Source: DRYM01 sp964526225
GTDB taxonomy: Archaea; Thermoproteota; Thermoprotei_A; EX4484-217-1
Assembly: GCA_964526225.1 (NCBI GenBank)
Contig: CAZGLL010000023.1
Coordinates: 1-27,022 of the forward strand
DNA length: 27,022 nt
Reading direction: 5' to 3'
Shown here one piece after another: positions 1-6,226 of this stretch. Position 1 is the stretch's first letter; the number at the start of each line of letters is the position of its first letter. The notes under the pieces are model-generated. The model was not told where the DNA came from. It saw only the letters and a list, made by a program, of their open reading frames with translations, and made no database searches. Position numbers and translations under genes: made by a program.

Positions 1-326
1 AGTGCTTCTTTCTTTCCGTAGTGCACTATTACCTCCTTTGGCATGTCGGCTAGAAACTTTACCTGTCCTTCGCCAATGTATGCTCCGTTTTCAACAGACT
101 TGATAGTGTACGGTATTCCCCCGTAGGTTATGTTAACTGGGAACTGTACTGTAGCCACCATTCCGGCTTCAACATCTACTGTGAAGGGTGTTGTCCATTC
201 CCCAGTTGGGTATAATCCCTTAACTGGCACTTTAACCTCGGTTGAGTTAGCCATTGCCCTAACTGTTATCTTGTTTGTCGCCGGCTTAACAGTTACAGTT
301 ACTGGCTGAGACCAGACTCTTCCCAT
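1..326 (-). CDS. Beta-rich structural-like protein, C-terminus cut by window edge
   Basis: This leftward gene starts with ATG at 326 and runs off the left edge; about 108 codons are visible with no stop. A GGTGAG ribosome binding site lies just upstream (complement of 333-338) and a TTTAAAT-type TATA element is at 361-370. The protein begins MGRVWSQPVTVTVKP and is rich in Val, Thr, Pro and Gly in alternating patterns (for example VKVPVKGLYPTGEWTTPFTV). This suggests Ig-like beta-sandwich domains, as in virion surface or adhesin proteins. There is no signal peptide. I do not recognise the family; a structural role is inferred from composition and from the similar beta-rich genes elsewhere in the window. 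Confidence 0.75.
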   Translation of the reverse strand, partial: MGRVWSQPVTVTVKPATNKITVRAMANSTEVKVPVKGLYPTGEWTTPFTVDVEAGMVATVQFPVNITYGGIPYTIKSVENGAYIGEGQVKFLADMPKEVIVHYGKKEA

Positions 327-360
327 GCTTACTCACCTAAGATAGATTTGGCAACTAAGC

Positions 361-440
361 GATTTAAATTTACCCTAGTGATTACCTGATTTTATATATT
401 GTTGGCAAACATTTAAATAGATATGCTCAACTATATATGA
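361..440. promoter_or_regulatory. Divergent promoter region between the leftward edge gene and the RHH operon
   Basis: The region between the leftward gene (start 326) and the rightward RHH gene (start 459) is AT-rich. It holds a leftward TATA-like AATTTAAATC (complement of 361-370) and, for the rightward operon, TTTATATATT at 391-400, ATTTAAAT at 411-418 and CTATATATGA at 431-440. CAAACATTTAAAT at 406-418 is repeated exactly at 18646-18658 before the exonuclease gene, which suggests a shared promoter or operator. Which TATA element is used cannot be decided from sequence alone. Confidence 0.6.
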
Positions 441-443
441 CAC

Positions 444-461
444 GGGGTCTTCACGCCTATG
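444..461. repeat. Left arm of an 18-bp perfect inverted repeat
   Basis: The sequence GGGGTCTTCACGCCTATG, which ends on the start codon of the RHH gene at 459, is exactly the reverse complement of 1293-1310 inside the following HTH gene. An 18-bp perfect match at this distance is far beyond chance. The role is unknown. Confidence 0.9.
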
Positions 462-638
462 GGTAAGAGAAAATCTCTGACAATCTCAGAAAACTTATAT
501 ATTAAACTGAAGCAGTTAGCGATGATTAAGGGAACATTGAAACTCACTAAAACCATTGAGAGACTTGTTGAAGAAGAGTTTGAAAGGCTGGGGAACCCCG
601 GCAAGGAAGAGGTGAAGAAACATGGGAACACCGCCTGA
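459..638 (+). CDS. Small ribbon-helix-helix (RHH/CopG-like) regulator
   Basis: This 59-residue protein reads MGKRKSLTISENLYIKLKQL and so on. The N-terminal beta strand (KSLTISENLY) followed by two amphipathic helices (IKLKQLAMIKG, then LTKTIERLVEEEFERL) is the pattern of RHH transcription regulators, which dimerise and insert a two-stranded sheet in the DNA major groove. It heads a rightward operon and overlaps the next gene by 17 nt (ATG at 622, stop at 636-638). The ATG at 459 follows the TATA elements closely and no ribosome binding site is obvious, so the mRNA may be nearly leaderless. The 18-bp inverted repeat ends on its start codon, which may allow self-regulation. The start is inferred. 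Confidence 0.65.
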   Translation: MGKRKSLTISENLYIKLKQLAMIKGTLKLTKTIERLVEEEFERLGNPGKEEVKKHGNTA

Positions 639-1398
639 TGTTGTTGAAAGCATTGATAAAATACTTCAGAAAGCAGAAAATTTAGATGAAGAAGAAATCC
701 TTAAGGAGCTTGAAGCAGCAGAGGAAGCATATAGGAAGAGAAGGAGAAAATCTAGGTCAGCAACTACACTAACTGAAGAGGAATTACTTGAACTATATAG
801 GCAGTGGAAACTTGAAGGCAAAAGCCTATCCCAAATAGCTAGGGAAATAGGGGTTTCCAGAAGCTCCCTTTACAATAGATTCAAGAAGCTTGAAGAGCAA
901 ATGAGCGGTGCAGCACCGCCACAAACGTCTGCACCGGGTAAGCTTGAAACACAGCTTATGAGAAAAGTTTCATCAACGCTTGCTACTGAAGCAATTAAAA
1001 TACATGACCAAATATATGATGTTGGAAGATACGTTTACATTAAGTACTCTCGTGACGCTTACGGTAAAGGAATGACTGTTTACGAGTACATTGAAAACGC
1101 AGTTAGCCTTTACTCCGAGTGGCCTGAGCTTAAACAGAAAATTTATGAGACAATTTCCAAGCTCCTACGGATAATTGAGCTTCAAAGAAGAATAATTGAA
1201 TACTTAGCACCAAGAGCTTCGCCAATGATAAGATATGAGATAGCAACCAAATTCGCATTAGAGCTTCTAGATAGGCAGTTGCTCCTCAAGCTCATAGGCG
1301 TGAAGACCCCCTCAAAAGTGTTGAGGGAGATATTTGAGGAAATGGATAGACGTATGATTGATGAACTAGGTGAGGAAGAATATGGCTTCAGAAAGTGA
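622..1398 (+). CDS. HTH-domain protein, resolvase/Hin-type helix-turn-helix
   Basis: This 258-residue protein has an acidic coiled N-terminus (1-40), a basic patch (39-45) and a clear helix-turn-helix at about 51-93. SLSQIAREIGVSRSSLYNRFKKL matches the HTH of resolvase-type and phage terminase-small-subunit-type proteins. The rest (about 110-258) is all-helical without a recognisable catalytic motif. Start ATG 622 follows the GAGGTGAAG site and overlaps the RHH gene; the 3' end overlaps the next gene by 17 nt. DNA binding is well supported. The biological role could be a transcription regulator or a DNA-packaging adaptor, but no large terminase is visible in the window to support the second. 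Confidence 0.75.
   Translation: MGTPPDVVESIDKILQKAENLDEEEILKELEAAEEAYRKRRRKSRSATTLTEEELLELYRQWKLEGKSLSQIAREIGVSRSSLYNRFKKLEEQMSGAAPPQTSAPGKLETQLMRKVSSTLATEAIKIHDQIYDVGRYVYIKYSRDAYGKGMTVYEYIENAVSLYSEWPELKQKIYETISKLLRIIELQRRIIEYLAPRASPMIRYEIATKFALELLDRQLLLKLIGVKTPSKVLREIFEEMDRRMIDELGEEEYGFRK
1293..1310. repeat. Right arm of an 18-bp perfect inverted repeat
   Basis: The sequence CATAGGCGTGAAGACCCC lies inside the HTH gene, where it codes for part of LIGVKTPSKV. It is the exact reverse complement of 444-461. The two arms enclose about 830 bp. Confidence 0.9.
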
Positions 1399-2479
1399 GG
1401 GAAAAGAGGAAAGAAAGGAGCCTAAAAAGGAAGTAGAAGAGCTTAAAAGAGACCTAGAAGACCTAGAGGCACAGATAAACGTGTACCAAAGCCAGCTACC
1501 TAAAACACCTAGCGAAGCAATAAGAGGGGAACTATCCAAGAAAGCCGAGGACGTTTTAAACACGGCCAAAATGATGCATGGGTACCGTGAAATAATTAAG
1601 GATTTAATGCAGTCCGGAGATTCAGCCATATTGCAGCTATACGTTTTAAACATGCTTGAGCAGAGCAGACTACAGAATCTAATATTGCTGAGAAAAATGC
1701 TTAGAGATGAGGAGGAAGAAGAGAAAAAGAAGAAGACAATGGCGGAGGAACTTAAAACAGCCCTATCACCTATTGAGGAGAGAATTAAGAAGCTTGAGAA
1801 GAGAATTGACAATATATATGCTAAGAAGAAAAGGAAAGCTCTTGAAATGAAATTTAAGAAAATAGAGGAGGAAATAGCCAATCTGAAATCATTAATAGAG
1901 ACAAAGACAGCTACTGCCGAATCAGAGGAGGAAAAAAGATTCTACAGTGAAGTACTCGATAGAATACAGAGTCTTGAAGAAAAACTTACTGAAAGAGAAA
2001 GGGAAATAAGAGATGAGAAAATAGAGAGACTTGAAAGAGAAATTGAGGAGCTTAGGAAAACACTTGCTCATCCACCGAAACCGGTTGATGAACTTATCGA
2101 GGAGAAGCTTGGCGAATACGAAAGAATAAAGAAGAGACTAAGTAAGCTAGGGTTAAAAGAGGAACAAGTAATAATTAAGCAAGGAGAGAAAACAACTATC
2201 AACTGGGTACCGTTGGTTGATAGACTACTGGACATACTTGAAAGGTACCTGTCAGGTGGAGCACAAAAGGAAAAGGCTGGGGAGATTCCTCCGCCCCCTC
2301 CGCCCCCTCCAGCACCTGCTGTAAACACGGAAGTGGTTAAGGTTGGAGCTGAAACGCCTCCTAAACCTGTTGAAGCTAGCTCTGCTGGGGAACAGGGAGG
2401 AGCTGAGACTGGAGCTTCAGAGGGCGGTAGCGGAGGAGCTGGCGAAGCTGGATCGGCAGAGTCTGGAGAGGGAGGCTGA
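1382..2479 (+). CDS. Long coiled-coil protein with polyproline and low-complexity tail
   Basis: This 365-residue protein starts at ATG 1382, chosen because GGTGAGG (1369-1375) is well placed for it. An in-frame GTG at 1370 lies within that site and is unlikely. Residues 1-240 are highly charged heptad-like coiled coil (Glu/Lys/Arg/Leu). A short polyproline stretch (PPPPPPPPAPA) follows at about 303-313, and the tail is rich in Gly, Ala, Ser and Glu. The tail overlaps the start of the next gene in another frame, and its composition may be forced by that overlap. The architecture suggests a structural, scaffold or filament protein. I do not recognise a family. Confidence 0.75.
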   Translation: MASESEGKEERKEPKKEVEELKRDLEDLEAQINVYQSQLPKTPSEAIRGELSKKAEDVLNTAKMMHGYREIIKDLMQSGDSAILQLYVLNMLEQSRLQNLILLRKMLRDEEEEEKKKKTMAEELKTALSPIEERIKKLEKRIDNIYAKKKRKALEMKFKKIEEEIANLKSLIETKTATAESEEEKRFYSEVLDRIQSLEEKLTEREREIRDEKIERLEREIEELRKTLAHPPKPVDELIEEKLGEYERIKKRLSKLGLKEEQVIIKQGEKTTINWVPLVDRLLDILERYLSGGAQKEKAGEIPPPPPPPPAPAVNTEVVKVGAETPPKPVEASSAGEQGGAETGASEGGSGGAGEAGSAESGEGG

Positions 2480-2774
2480 GAGATTACTGAGTAACCCTTC
2501 TGAAGCCGGGCGTTTAGTTCAAAAAATTTTTTACAACCACCTACATTTAGGCAACGGAGTGGTGAGAGGGCTTTTCTCAAAAGTTTTAAGAGCATACTTC
2601 AGCGACATAGCGGGTGTTCTCAGAAACTACGTTGAAATAGCAAAGTACGTTGCCTCGACTAGGCCAGACCTTTCAGACATAATACTTTCAGAAAAGGGTT
2701 TATGGTTAACATATTATCTCTCATACTATGCATATCAGTACCTACATTACCTAGCCTATGGGAGATATGGCTGA
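2343..2774 (+). CDS. Helical protein of unknown function overlapping the coiled-coil gene
   Basis: The open frame gives up to 143 residues from a TTG at 2343 (MELKRLLNLLKLALLGNREE). Residues 1-60 are a strong amphipathic Leu/Glu/Arg helix and the C-terminus is rich in Tyr and Leu (LTYYLSYYAYQYLHYLAYG). The first 137 nt overlap the Gly/Ser/Glu tail of the upstream gene in another frame, so this DNA may code twice. No convincing ribosome binding site is seen before any start, so the true start is uncertain and translation may be coupled. Function is unknown. Confidence 0.55.
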   Translation: MELKRLLNLLKLALLGNREELRLELQRAVAEELAKLDRQSLEREAERLLSNPSEAGRLVQKIFYNHLHLGNGVVRGLFSKVLRAYFSDIAGVLRNYVEIAKYVASTRPDLSDIILSEKGLWLTYYLSYYAYQYLHYLAYGRYG

Positions 2775-2805
2775 ACATAATATATATGTTATCATGTAAA
2801 CGAGT

Positions 2806-2815
2806 GATTTAAATC
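2806..2815 (+). promoter_or_regulatory. Palindromic TATA-like element
   Basis: GATTTAAATC at 2806-2815 is palindromic and lies about 50 nt before the start at 2862, a fitting place for the promoter of the hydrophobic-protein gene. A second AT-rich stretch, TATATATG, lies at 2781-2788. Confidence 0.55.
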
Positions 2816-2861
2816 TATAGGAAAACAGAATATTCCAACAGAGAAGCAAAGGGTGGAAGAT

Positions 2862-3365
2862 ATGGAATTCAAACTATGGGAACCCGTAACAATTAGAATA
2901 GGTAGCGTAACTGAGCCTGAAACATGGCTTACCGTAGGGTCTGGTGCTGGAGGAGTATTTGTTGGACAAGTGCTTTCAACGTTCCTAAAGCAACTTGCGG
3001 GTAAGCCTGCTGGACTTGCGGGCTTCGCCCTAGGGACAGTAGGTAAAATACTGACAGCATTCATTGGATCCAGAGTATTCGATGCAATAAAGGCTCCAAG
3101 CAATTACAAGGGAGCATTCGTATTCGGCTCTCTCCTATCAATAGCTACAGAAATAGTTGACATGATAGCACCCGGTGCCGGAGCACAACTAGGATTTACA
3201 ATGGCTGAAACGCTGAAGTCATGGGCTATGGGTGCTAGGAGCTTAGTGACAGGGGGTACCAAAAAAGCAGTTGAGATTGGAAAACCTGTTGCCGTTAGCC
3301 CAGCTACTCCTCAGAGGCTGGAGTACATACCAGAAACTGGCGAGATTCTGGCATCTTATAGTTAG
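2862..3365 (+). CDS. Glycine-rich hydrophobic protein, possible membrane-associated virion protein
   Basis: This 167-residue protein starts at ATG 2862, chosen because GGGTGG (2851-2856) is a proper ribosome binding site; the in-frame GTG at 2853 lies within it. After a short polar N-terminus the protein carries Gly/Ala-rich hydrophobic stretches (GSGAGGVFVGQVLSTF, GLAGFALGTVGKILTAFIG, AFVFGSLLSIATEIV) that could be membrane-spanning or membrane-inserting helices. Such proteins are common in membrane-containing archaeal viruses, but no family is recognised. It has its own promoter, and its stop codon overlaps the end of a small leftward RHH gene by 4 nt. Confidence 0.65.
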   Translation: MEFKLWEPVTIRIGSVTEPETWLTVGSGAGGVFVGQVLSTFLKQLAGKPAGLAGFALGTVGKILTAFIGSRVFDAIKAPSNYKGAFVFGSLLSIATEIVDMIAPGAGAQLGFTMAETLKSWAMGARSLVTGGTKKAVEIGKPVAVSPATPQRLEYIPETGEILASYS

Positions 3366-3529
3366 CCGAAAGTGAGGTAAACCTCAAGAATCCTCCTAAA
3401 AACATCACGCATCTTTTTCTCTTTCCTTGTCTTACCGGTAATTCTGGGTTGTACACCTTCCTTTTTGAGAACCTTAAGCCACAGCCTATATGTGTCTTCA
3501 TCAACCCTAATGCTTATAACCTTGCTCAT
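3362..3529 (-). CDS. Small leftward RHH-like regulator
   Basis: Read leftward from ATG 3529, this gives 55 residues beginning MSKVISIRVDEDTYRLWLKV, with a TAA at 3362-3364. The N-terminal strand VISIRVDEDTY followed by a helix is typical of RHH regulators. A basic linker (GKTRKEKKM) precedes a second helix (RDVFRRILEVYL). GTGAAAG just upstream can serve as the ribosome binding site. It is convergent with the hydrophobic-protein gene and divergent from the main structural promoter, with TATATTTAAAT at 3559-3569 between, so it may repress that promoter. Size and start are inferred from the open frame. Confidence 0.6.
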   Translation of the reverse strand: MSKVISIRVDEDTYRLWLKVLKKEGVQPRITGKTRKEKKMRDVFRRILEVYLTFG

Positions 3530-3558
3530 TCTTTCACCAAACTGTAAACTGTAAACAA

Positions 3559-3569
3559 TATATTTAAAT
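3559..3569 (+). promoter_or_regulatory. TATA element of the structural gene block
   Basis: TATATTTAAAT lies about 40 nt before ATG 3604 and would place transcription start near 3590, just before the GGTGGT ribosome binding site (3596-3601). The arrangement fits a strong archaeal promoter driving the block that follows. Confidence 0.65.
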
Positions 3570-3603
3570 TCTCCTCTTAAAACAAATTATCTCAGGTGGT
3601 AAA

Positions 3604-4359
3604 ATGGCTGTTAAAAGTGCTGGTGTAAACATAAAATTTGAGGAATCAATGGTTGCAGGTAAAAGAGTATTCCTACCAGTAGGTTTCGGAAAAGTCCATG
3701 TGTTAACTGGAGGAAAAGACATAACATCATATAAGAGAGCGTTTATAACTGAAAAGGAATTCAAGGAATTCCTATATTGGCTAAACAAAATGGTTGAGTA
3801 TGTGAGCTACCACAGCAAATACGTTGCCGAATTAGTGAGAAAACACGATGGACTGATGCTCTTTGCACTTTCAGTACTTAAGGGATATGTTGGCGGAGAA
3901 ACAGAGTTCGGAGGAATGTATCCAGACCCCGGACAAATAGGTATGGACTGGGTGCTACCATACGATATTTACGGAGCAAATAGCTGGTCTAAGAGCTTAA
4001 CGGCTGGGACTGACATAACATTAATTAACGCTAAGAAAACATCTACGACACCCGGGCAAAGAGCTGTAATAGTGCTTTTCGAGAGAGGACTAATACATGT
4101 AGGTGAAGAACCCGCCCTTCAGCAATTCACATTCACAGTAGGACAAAAGAACTACGTATGGAAAGCAGTTAACCCAATAGCTAACGTACCTGTAAAGGAC
4201 GAAGGAATATACGCATACGATGTACCAGCATTCCTAATAACACAAGACGATGCAGTAACCGTAACGGCTAGACCAACCATTACAGCATCAAAGGAGCTAC
4301 CTTGGGTTGGCGTGATCTTCGCTGAGCAACCATACCTAGCAAGCGTCAGATGGTCATAA
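3604..4359 (+). CDS. Putative major virion protein
   Basis: This 251-residue protein starts at ATG 3604 behind a good GGTGG site and a strong TATA element. It has no signal peptide and no long hydrophobic helix. An N-terminal beta-rich part (KRVFLPVGFGKVHVLTGG) is followed by a helical segment (about 45-95, EKEFKEFLYWLNKMVEYVSYHSKYVAELV) and a second beta-rich half with Gly, Thr and aromatic residues. Its composition, position at the head of a block of beta-rich genes and strong signals suggest a major capsid or coat protein. This is inference, since no family is recognised. Confidence 0.6.
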   Translation: MAVKSAGVNIKFEESMVAGKRVFLPVGFGKVHVLTGGKDITSYKRAFITEKEFKEFLYWLNKMVEYVSYHSKYVAELVRKHDGLMLFALSVLKGYVGGETEFGGMYPDPGQIGMDWVLPYDIYGANSWSKSLTAGTDITLINAKKTSTTPGQRAVIVLFERGLIHVGEEPALQQFTFTVGQKNYVWKAVNPIANVPVKDEGIYAYDVPAFLITQDDAVTVTARPTITASKELPWVGVIFAEQPYLASVRWS

Positions 4360-4383
4360 AAGCCCTAGCGAGGTGACAGCAAA

Positions 4384-4674
4384 GTGGCAGACACTGAGAA
4401 GCTAATACTATACACTTACGATGGCAAAATAATGATATTCTTCAGCACGGCTGGGCCATCAAGCTACTCTACTGGAGGCTTCAGCGTAACAATAAATTCA
4501 GCTAGGGACATAACCGACGTACTAGTGGTTGCAGCGACCGGAGGCTACCTTGCTGAAGCATCGGTTTCAGGTAACACGTTAACCATTAAAGCATACTCTG
4601 GTGCTGGAACAGAGGTTGCCGATGGAACAGATCTTTCAGGTGTAACATTCTACGGAGTAGTTCTAACGAAATAA
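4384..4674 (+). CDS. Small beta-rich virion-like protein
   Basis: This 96-residue protein starts at GTG 4384 after AGGTGACAG, the same layout as other GTG starts in this block. It consists of short alternating strands with Ser, Thr, Gly and Val (FSVTINSARDITDVLVVAATGG, ASVSGNTLTIKAYSGAG), as expected for a jelly-roll or Ig-like domain. It lies 24 nt after the putative major virion protein, is probably co-transcribed with it and ends before a T-rich terminator. A minor capsid or decoration role is inferred. Confidence 0.65.
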   Translation: MADTEKLILYTYDGKIMIFFSTAGPSSYSTGGFSVTINSARDITDVLVVAATGGYLAEASVSGNTLTIKAYSGAGTEVADGTDLSGVTFYGVVLTK

Positions 4675-4692
4675 ACTTAAAGTTAAGCAAAA

Positions 4693-4705
4693 TTTTTTTA
4701 TTTTC
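4693..4705 (+). terminator. Oligo-T transcription terminator
   Basis: TTTTTTTATTTTC directly follows the small beta-rich gene. Archaeal RNA polymerase terminates at such T-runs without needing a hairpin, so this could end the major transcript while some readthrough continues. Confidence 0.5.
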
Positions 4706-4736
4706 TCTTGCAAACTTTTTCTTAGGTGAGTGAGCC

Positions 4737-5858
4737 GTGCCTAATCCAAACGAGTATGTAGTACTGGTTTTTCCAGAGGAAAAAGCATCGTTCATGGTTG
4801 CGGCTAGGGTACTGACATCTAGAAAGTACAGGTTCGACTATGGGCCAGTACCGACAAGCGAAAATAAGGTACCTTCAGGTAGTACATCGCCGTTCGCAAT
4901 ACCTTGGCCGCTGACTGAGGCACCGGGTGTTGAAGCCCAAATAACAAACATGTTCTACTTTGACGACAGTAGAAGATTAATGCTGGTAACACTTGACGAT
5001 GGATTAACAGGCCCTATCGCTGTTTACGGTAAAACAAATGGGACAAGCACTACAGGTGACTTCTCGCTAACTTCGCCGCTGTTTTCTAGCTCGGTAAGCG
5101 AAATAAACATTGAGTGTGACCTAGTGTTTAAGCTGTGGAGCATTAAAGTTTTCGCTTTAGACCAAGAAACTACGATATACCTTAACTTCAAGAAAGAAGA
5201 CGATACATCATGGAACAGCATACCGATAGCTAAGGTTGCCGCCGGCGAAGAGTACGAAATACTCTATAGGAAGCCGATAATACTTAAAGCACCCGGTTTA
5301 AGAGACTCGACAACTAAGGCAGCGAAGAAGCTTCAGATAAAGTTCTCATGGGAGCAGGCAACTGCTGGTACAGCATCTATTGAAGCATCAATCTCGATAG
5401 GTGAGGAAAGCCTAGGCGATAACCCGTTAAGGTGGTACTTAGCCTACGGTACTAAAACCATAGCGACATATACTGATAGATTCTTCGGCTCAGTCGGTAC
5501 ACCACTAGACTATTTGAAACCGCCATTCCAGTTCTTTGTGCTACCTAAAATGACCGGTAGCTTACAGCCTAGGTTCGGAATATATAACCCGACAAACATT
5601 AGCTTCTACACTCAGCTAACGTTCAACATTGAGGAAATGGTTGTTGAATGGATTAAAGACCCTGTAAGACTCTATAAGCTGATGACAAGGAAACTGCCGG
5701 CAACATGGATTAGCGGGCATGAACTAATTGATTGGCTGAGGTCATATCCATTCTATGAAAACCTAGGTGTAAGACCGGTGCCAGTGCTTCCAGTTGATAC
5801 ACCAGAGGAGACAGGTGTGAAGACGATTAAAAGATTCCTTACTGAAGAGTGGTACTGA
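4737..5858 (+). CDS. Large beta-rich virion-like protein
   Basis: This 373-residue protein starts at GTG 4737 (MPNPNEYVVLVFPEE) behind AGGTGAG. It is dominated by beta-type sequence rich in Thr, Ser, Pro, Phe and Tyr with a few short helices, and has no membrane segment. The C-terminus (about 300-373) is more helical and proline-rich (RPVPVLPVDTPEETG). This suggests a multi-domain structural protein such as a fibre, spike or connector. A 13-bp tandem duplication covers the stop codon, so the present C-terminus (EEWY) probably differs from the ancestral one by a frameshift. No family is recognised. Confidence 0.65.
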   Translation: MPNPNEYVVLVFPEEKASFMVAARVLTSRKYRFDYGPVPTSENKVPSGSTSPFAIPWPLTEAPGVEAQITNMFYFDDSRRLMLVTLDDGLTGPIAVYGKTNGTSTTGDFSLTSPLFSSSVSEINIECDLVFKLWSIKVFALDQETTIYLNFKKEDDTSWNSIPIAKVAAGEEYEILYRKPIILKAPGLRDSTTKAAKKLQIKFSWEQATAGTASIEASISIGEESLGDNPLRWYLAYGTKTIATYTDRFFGSVGTPLDYLKPPFQFFVLPKMTGSLQPRFGIYNPTNISFYTQLTFNIEEMVVEWIKDPVRLYKLMTRKLPATWISGHELIDWLRSYPFYENLGVRPVPVLPVDTPEETGVKTIKRFLTEEWY

Positions 5859-5866
5859 AGAGTGGT
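5841..5866. repeat. 13-bp tandem duplication over a stop codon
   Basis: ACTGAAGAGTGGT occurs twice in tandem, at 5841-5853 and 5854-5866. The TGA stop of the large beta-rich protein (5856-5858) lies at the junction. With a single copy the frame would read on as TGG-TAT-GCT-TAG, two codons longer in content. Confidence 0.85.
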
Positions 5867-5890
5867 ATGCTTAGGTAGAACCAAAACATA

Positions 5891-5896
5891 TTTTTT
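5891..5896 (+). terminator. Short oligo-T run
   Basis: Six T residues follow the large beta-rich gene and precede the protease propeptide gene. It is a possible weak terminator. Confidence 0.3.
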
Positions 5897-5931
5897 CCAC
5901 ATTAAACAATCTTTTTATCAGAGGTGAAACT

Positions 5932-6183
5932 GTGCCCTTAGTTACCGGTAGGACTTTTAGAGAAGTAATAATAATCTATAGGCCTCCATATACAAGTAGA
6001 ATGGCTGAAGACATTGAAAGGCTTGGTGGAAGAATAATTAACGTTGGGAGAGTAGTAACTTACATTCATGCGTTAATACCTTCAGAAAAGCTTGGTGAAC
6101 TATCGAAACTACCTTGGGTAATCAGTTGGAGTGAAAACATACCGTACGAAGCCCAGAGAATAGAGTTTTTTCGAGGTAAGTGA
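5932..6183 (+). CDS. Subtilisin propeptide / inhibitor I9-like protein, frame 1 of a split protease
   Basis: This 83-residue frame starts at GTG 5932 behind AGGTGAAAC. Its pattern of strand, helix, strand and strand (TFREVIIIYRPPYTSRMAEDIERLGGRIINVGRVVTYIHALIPSEKLGELSKLPWVISWSEN, read in pieces) matches the I9 propeptide that chaperones and inhibits S8 subtilases. It ends at TGA 6181-6183. The S8 catalytic domain follows at once in the +1 frame, which is open from 6164. The two frames meet at GAG-TTT-TTT-CGA (6163-6174). Removing one base of the T6 run would fuse propeptide and protease into one normal pro-subtilisin. This is therefore either a frameshifted gene, a slippage site, a sequencing error, or a genuinely separate inhibitor protein. 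Confidence 0.7.
   Translation: MPLVTGRTFREVIIIYRPPYTSRMAEDIERLGGRIINVGRVVTYIHALIPSEKLGELSKLPWVISWSENIPYEAQRIEFFRGK
6164..6174 (+). other. Candidate +1 frameshift or slippage site in the protease gene
   Basis: The run AGTTTTTTCGA joins the propeptide frame to the S8 protease frame. Phe tRNA on TTT could slip one base forward to TTC while CGA, a very rare arginine codon in this AGA/AGG-using sequence, waits in the A site. RNA polymerase slippage on T6 would also work. The protease frame is closed upstream by TAG at 6161-6163, so any shift must occur within this short run. Confidence 0.45.
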
Positions 6184-6226
6184 GGGGGTAGGGGAGGAAG
6201 TTAAAAAGTTCACAATAGACTATGCA

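Noticed and set aside
1366..1881. Leftward Ser/Phe-rich frame of 171 codons
   Set aside because: It is the complement of the Glu/Lys coiled-coil gene; Ser/Phe/Leu runs are the usual shadow of such sequences, and it has no start signals.
2068..2595. Leftward Gly/Pro-rich frame of 175 codons
   Set aside because: Shadow of the Pro and Gly/Ser-rich tail of the coiled-coil gene, spanning two rightward genes; no ribosome binding site.
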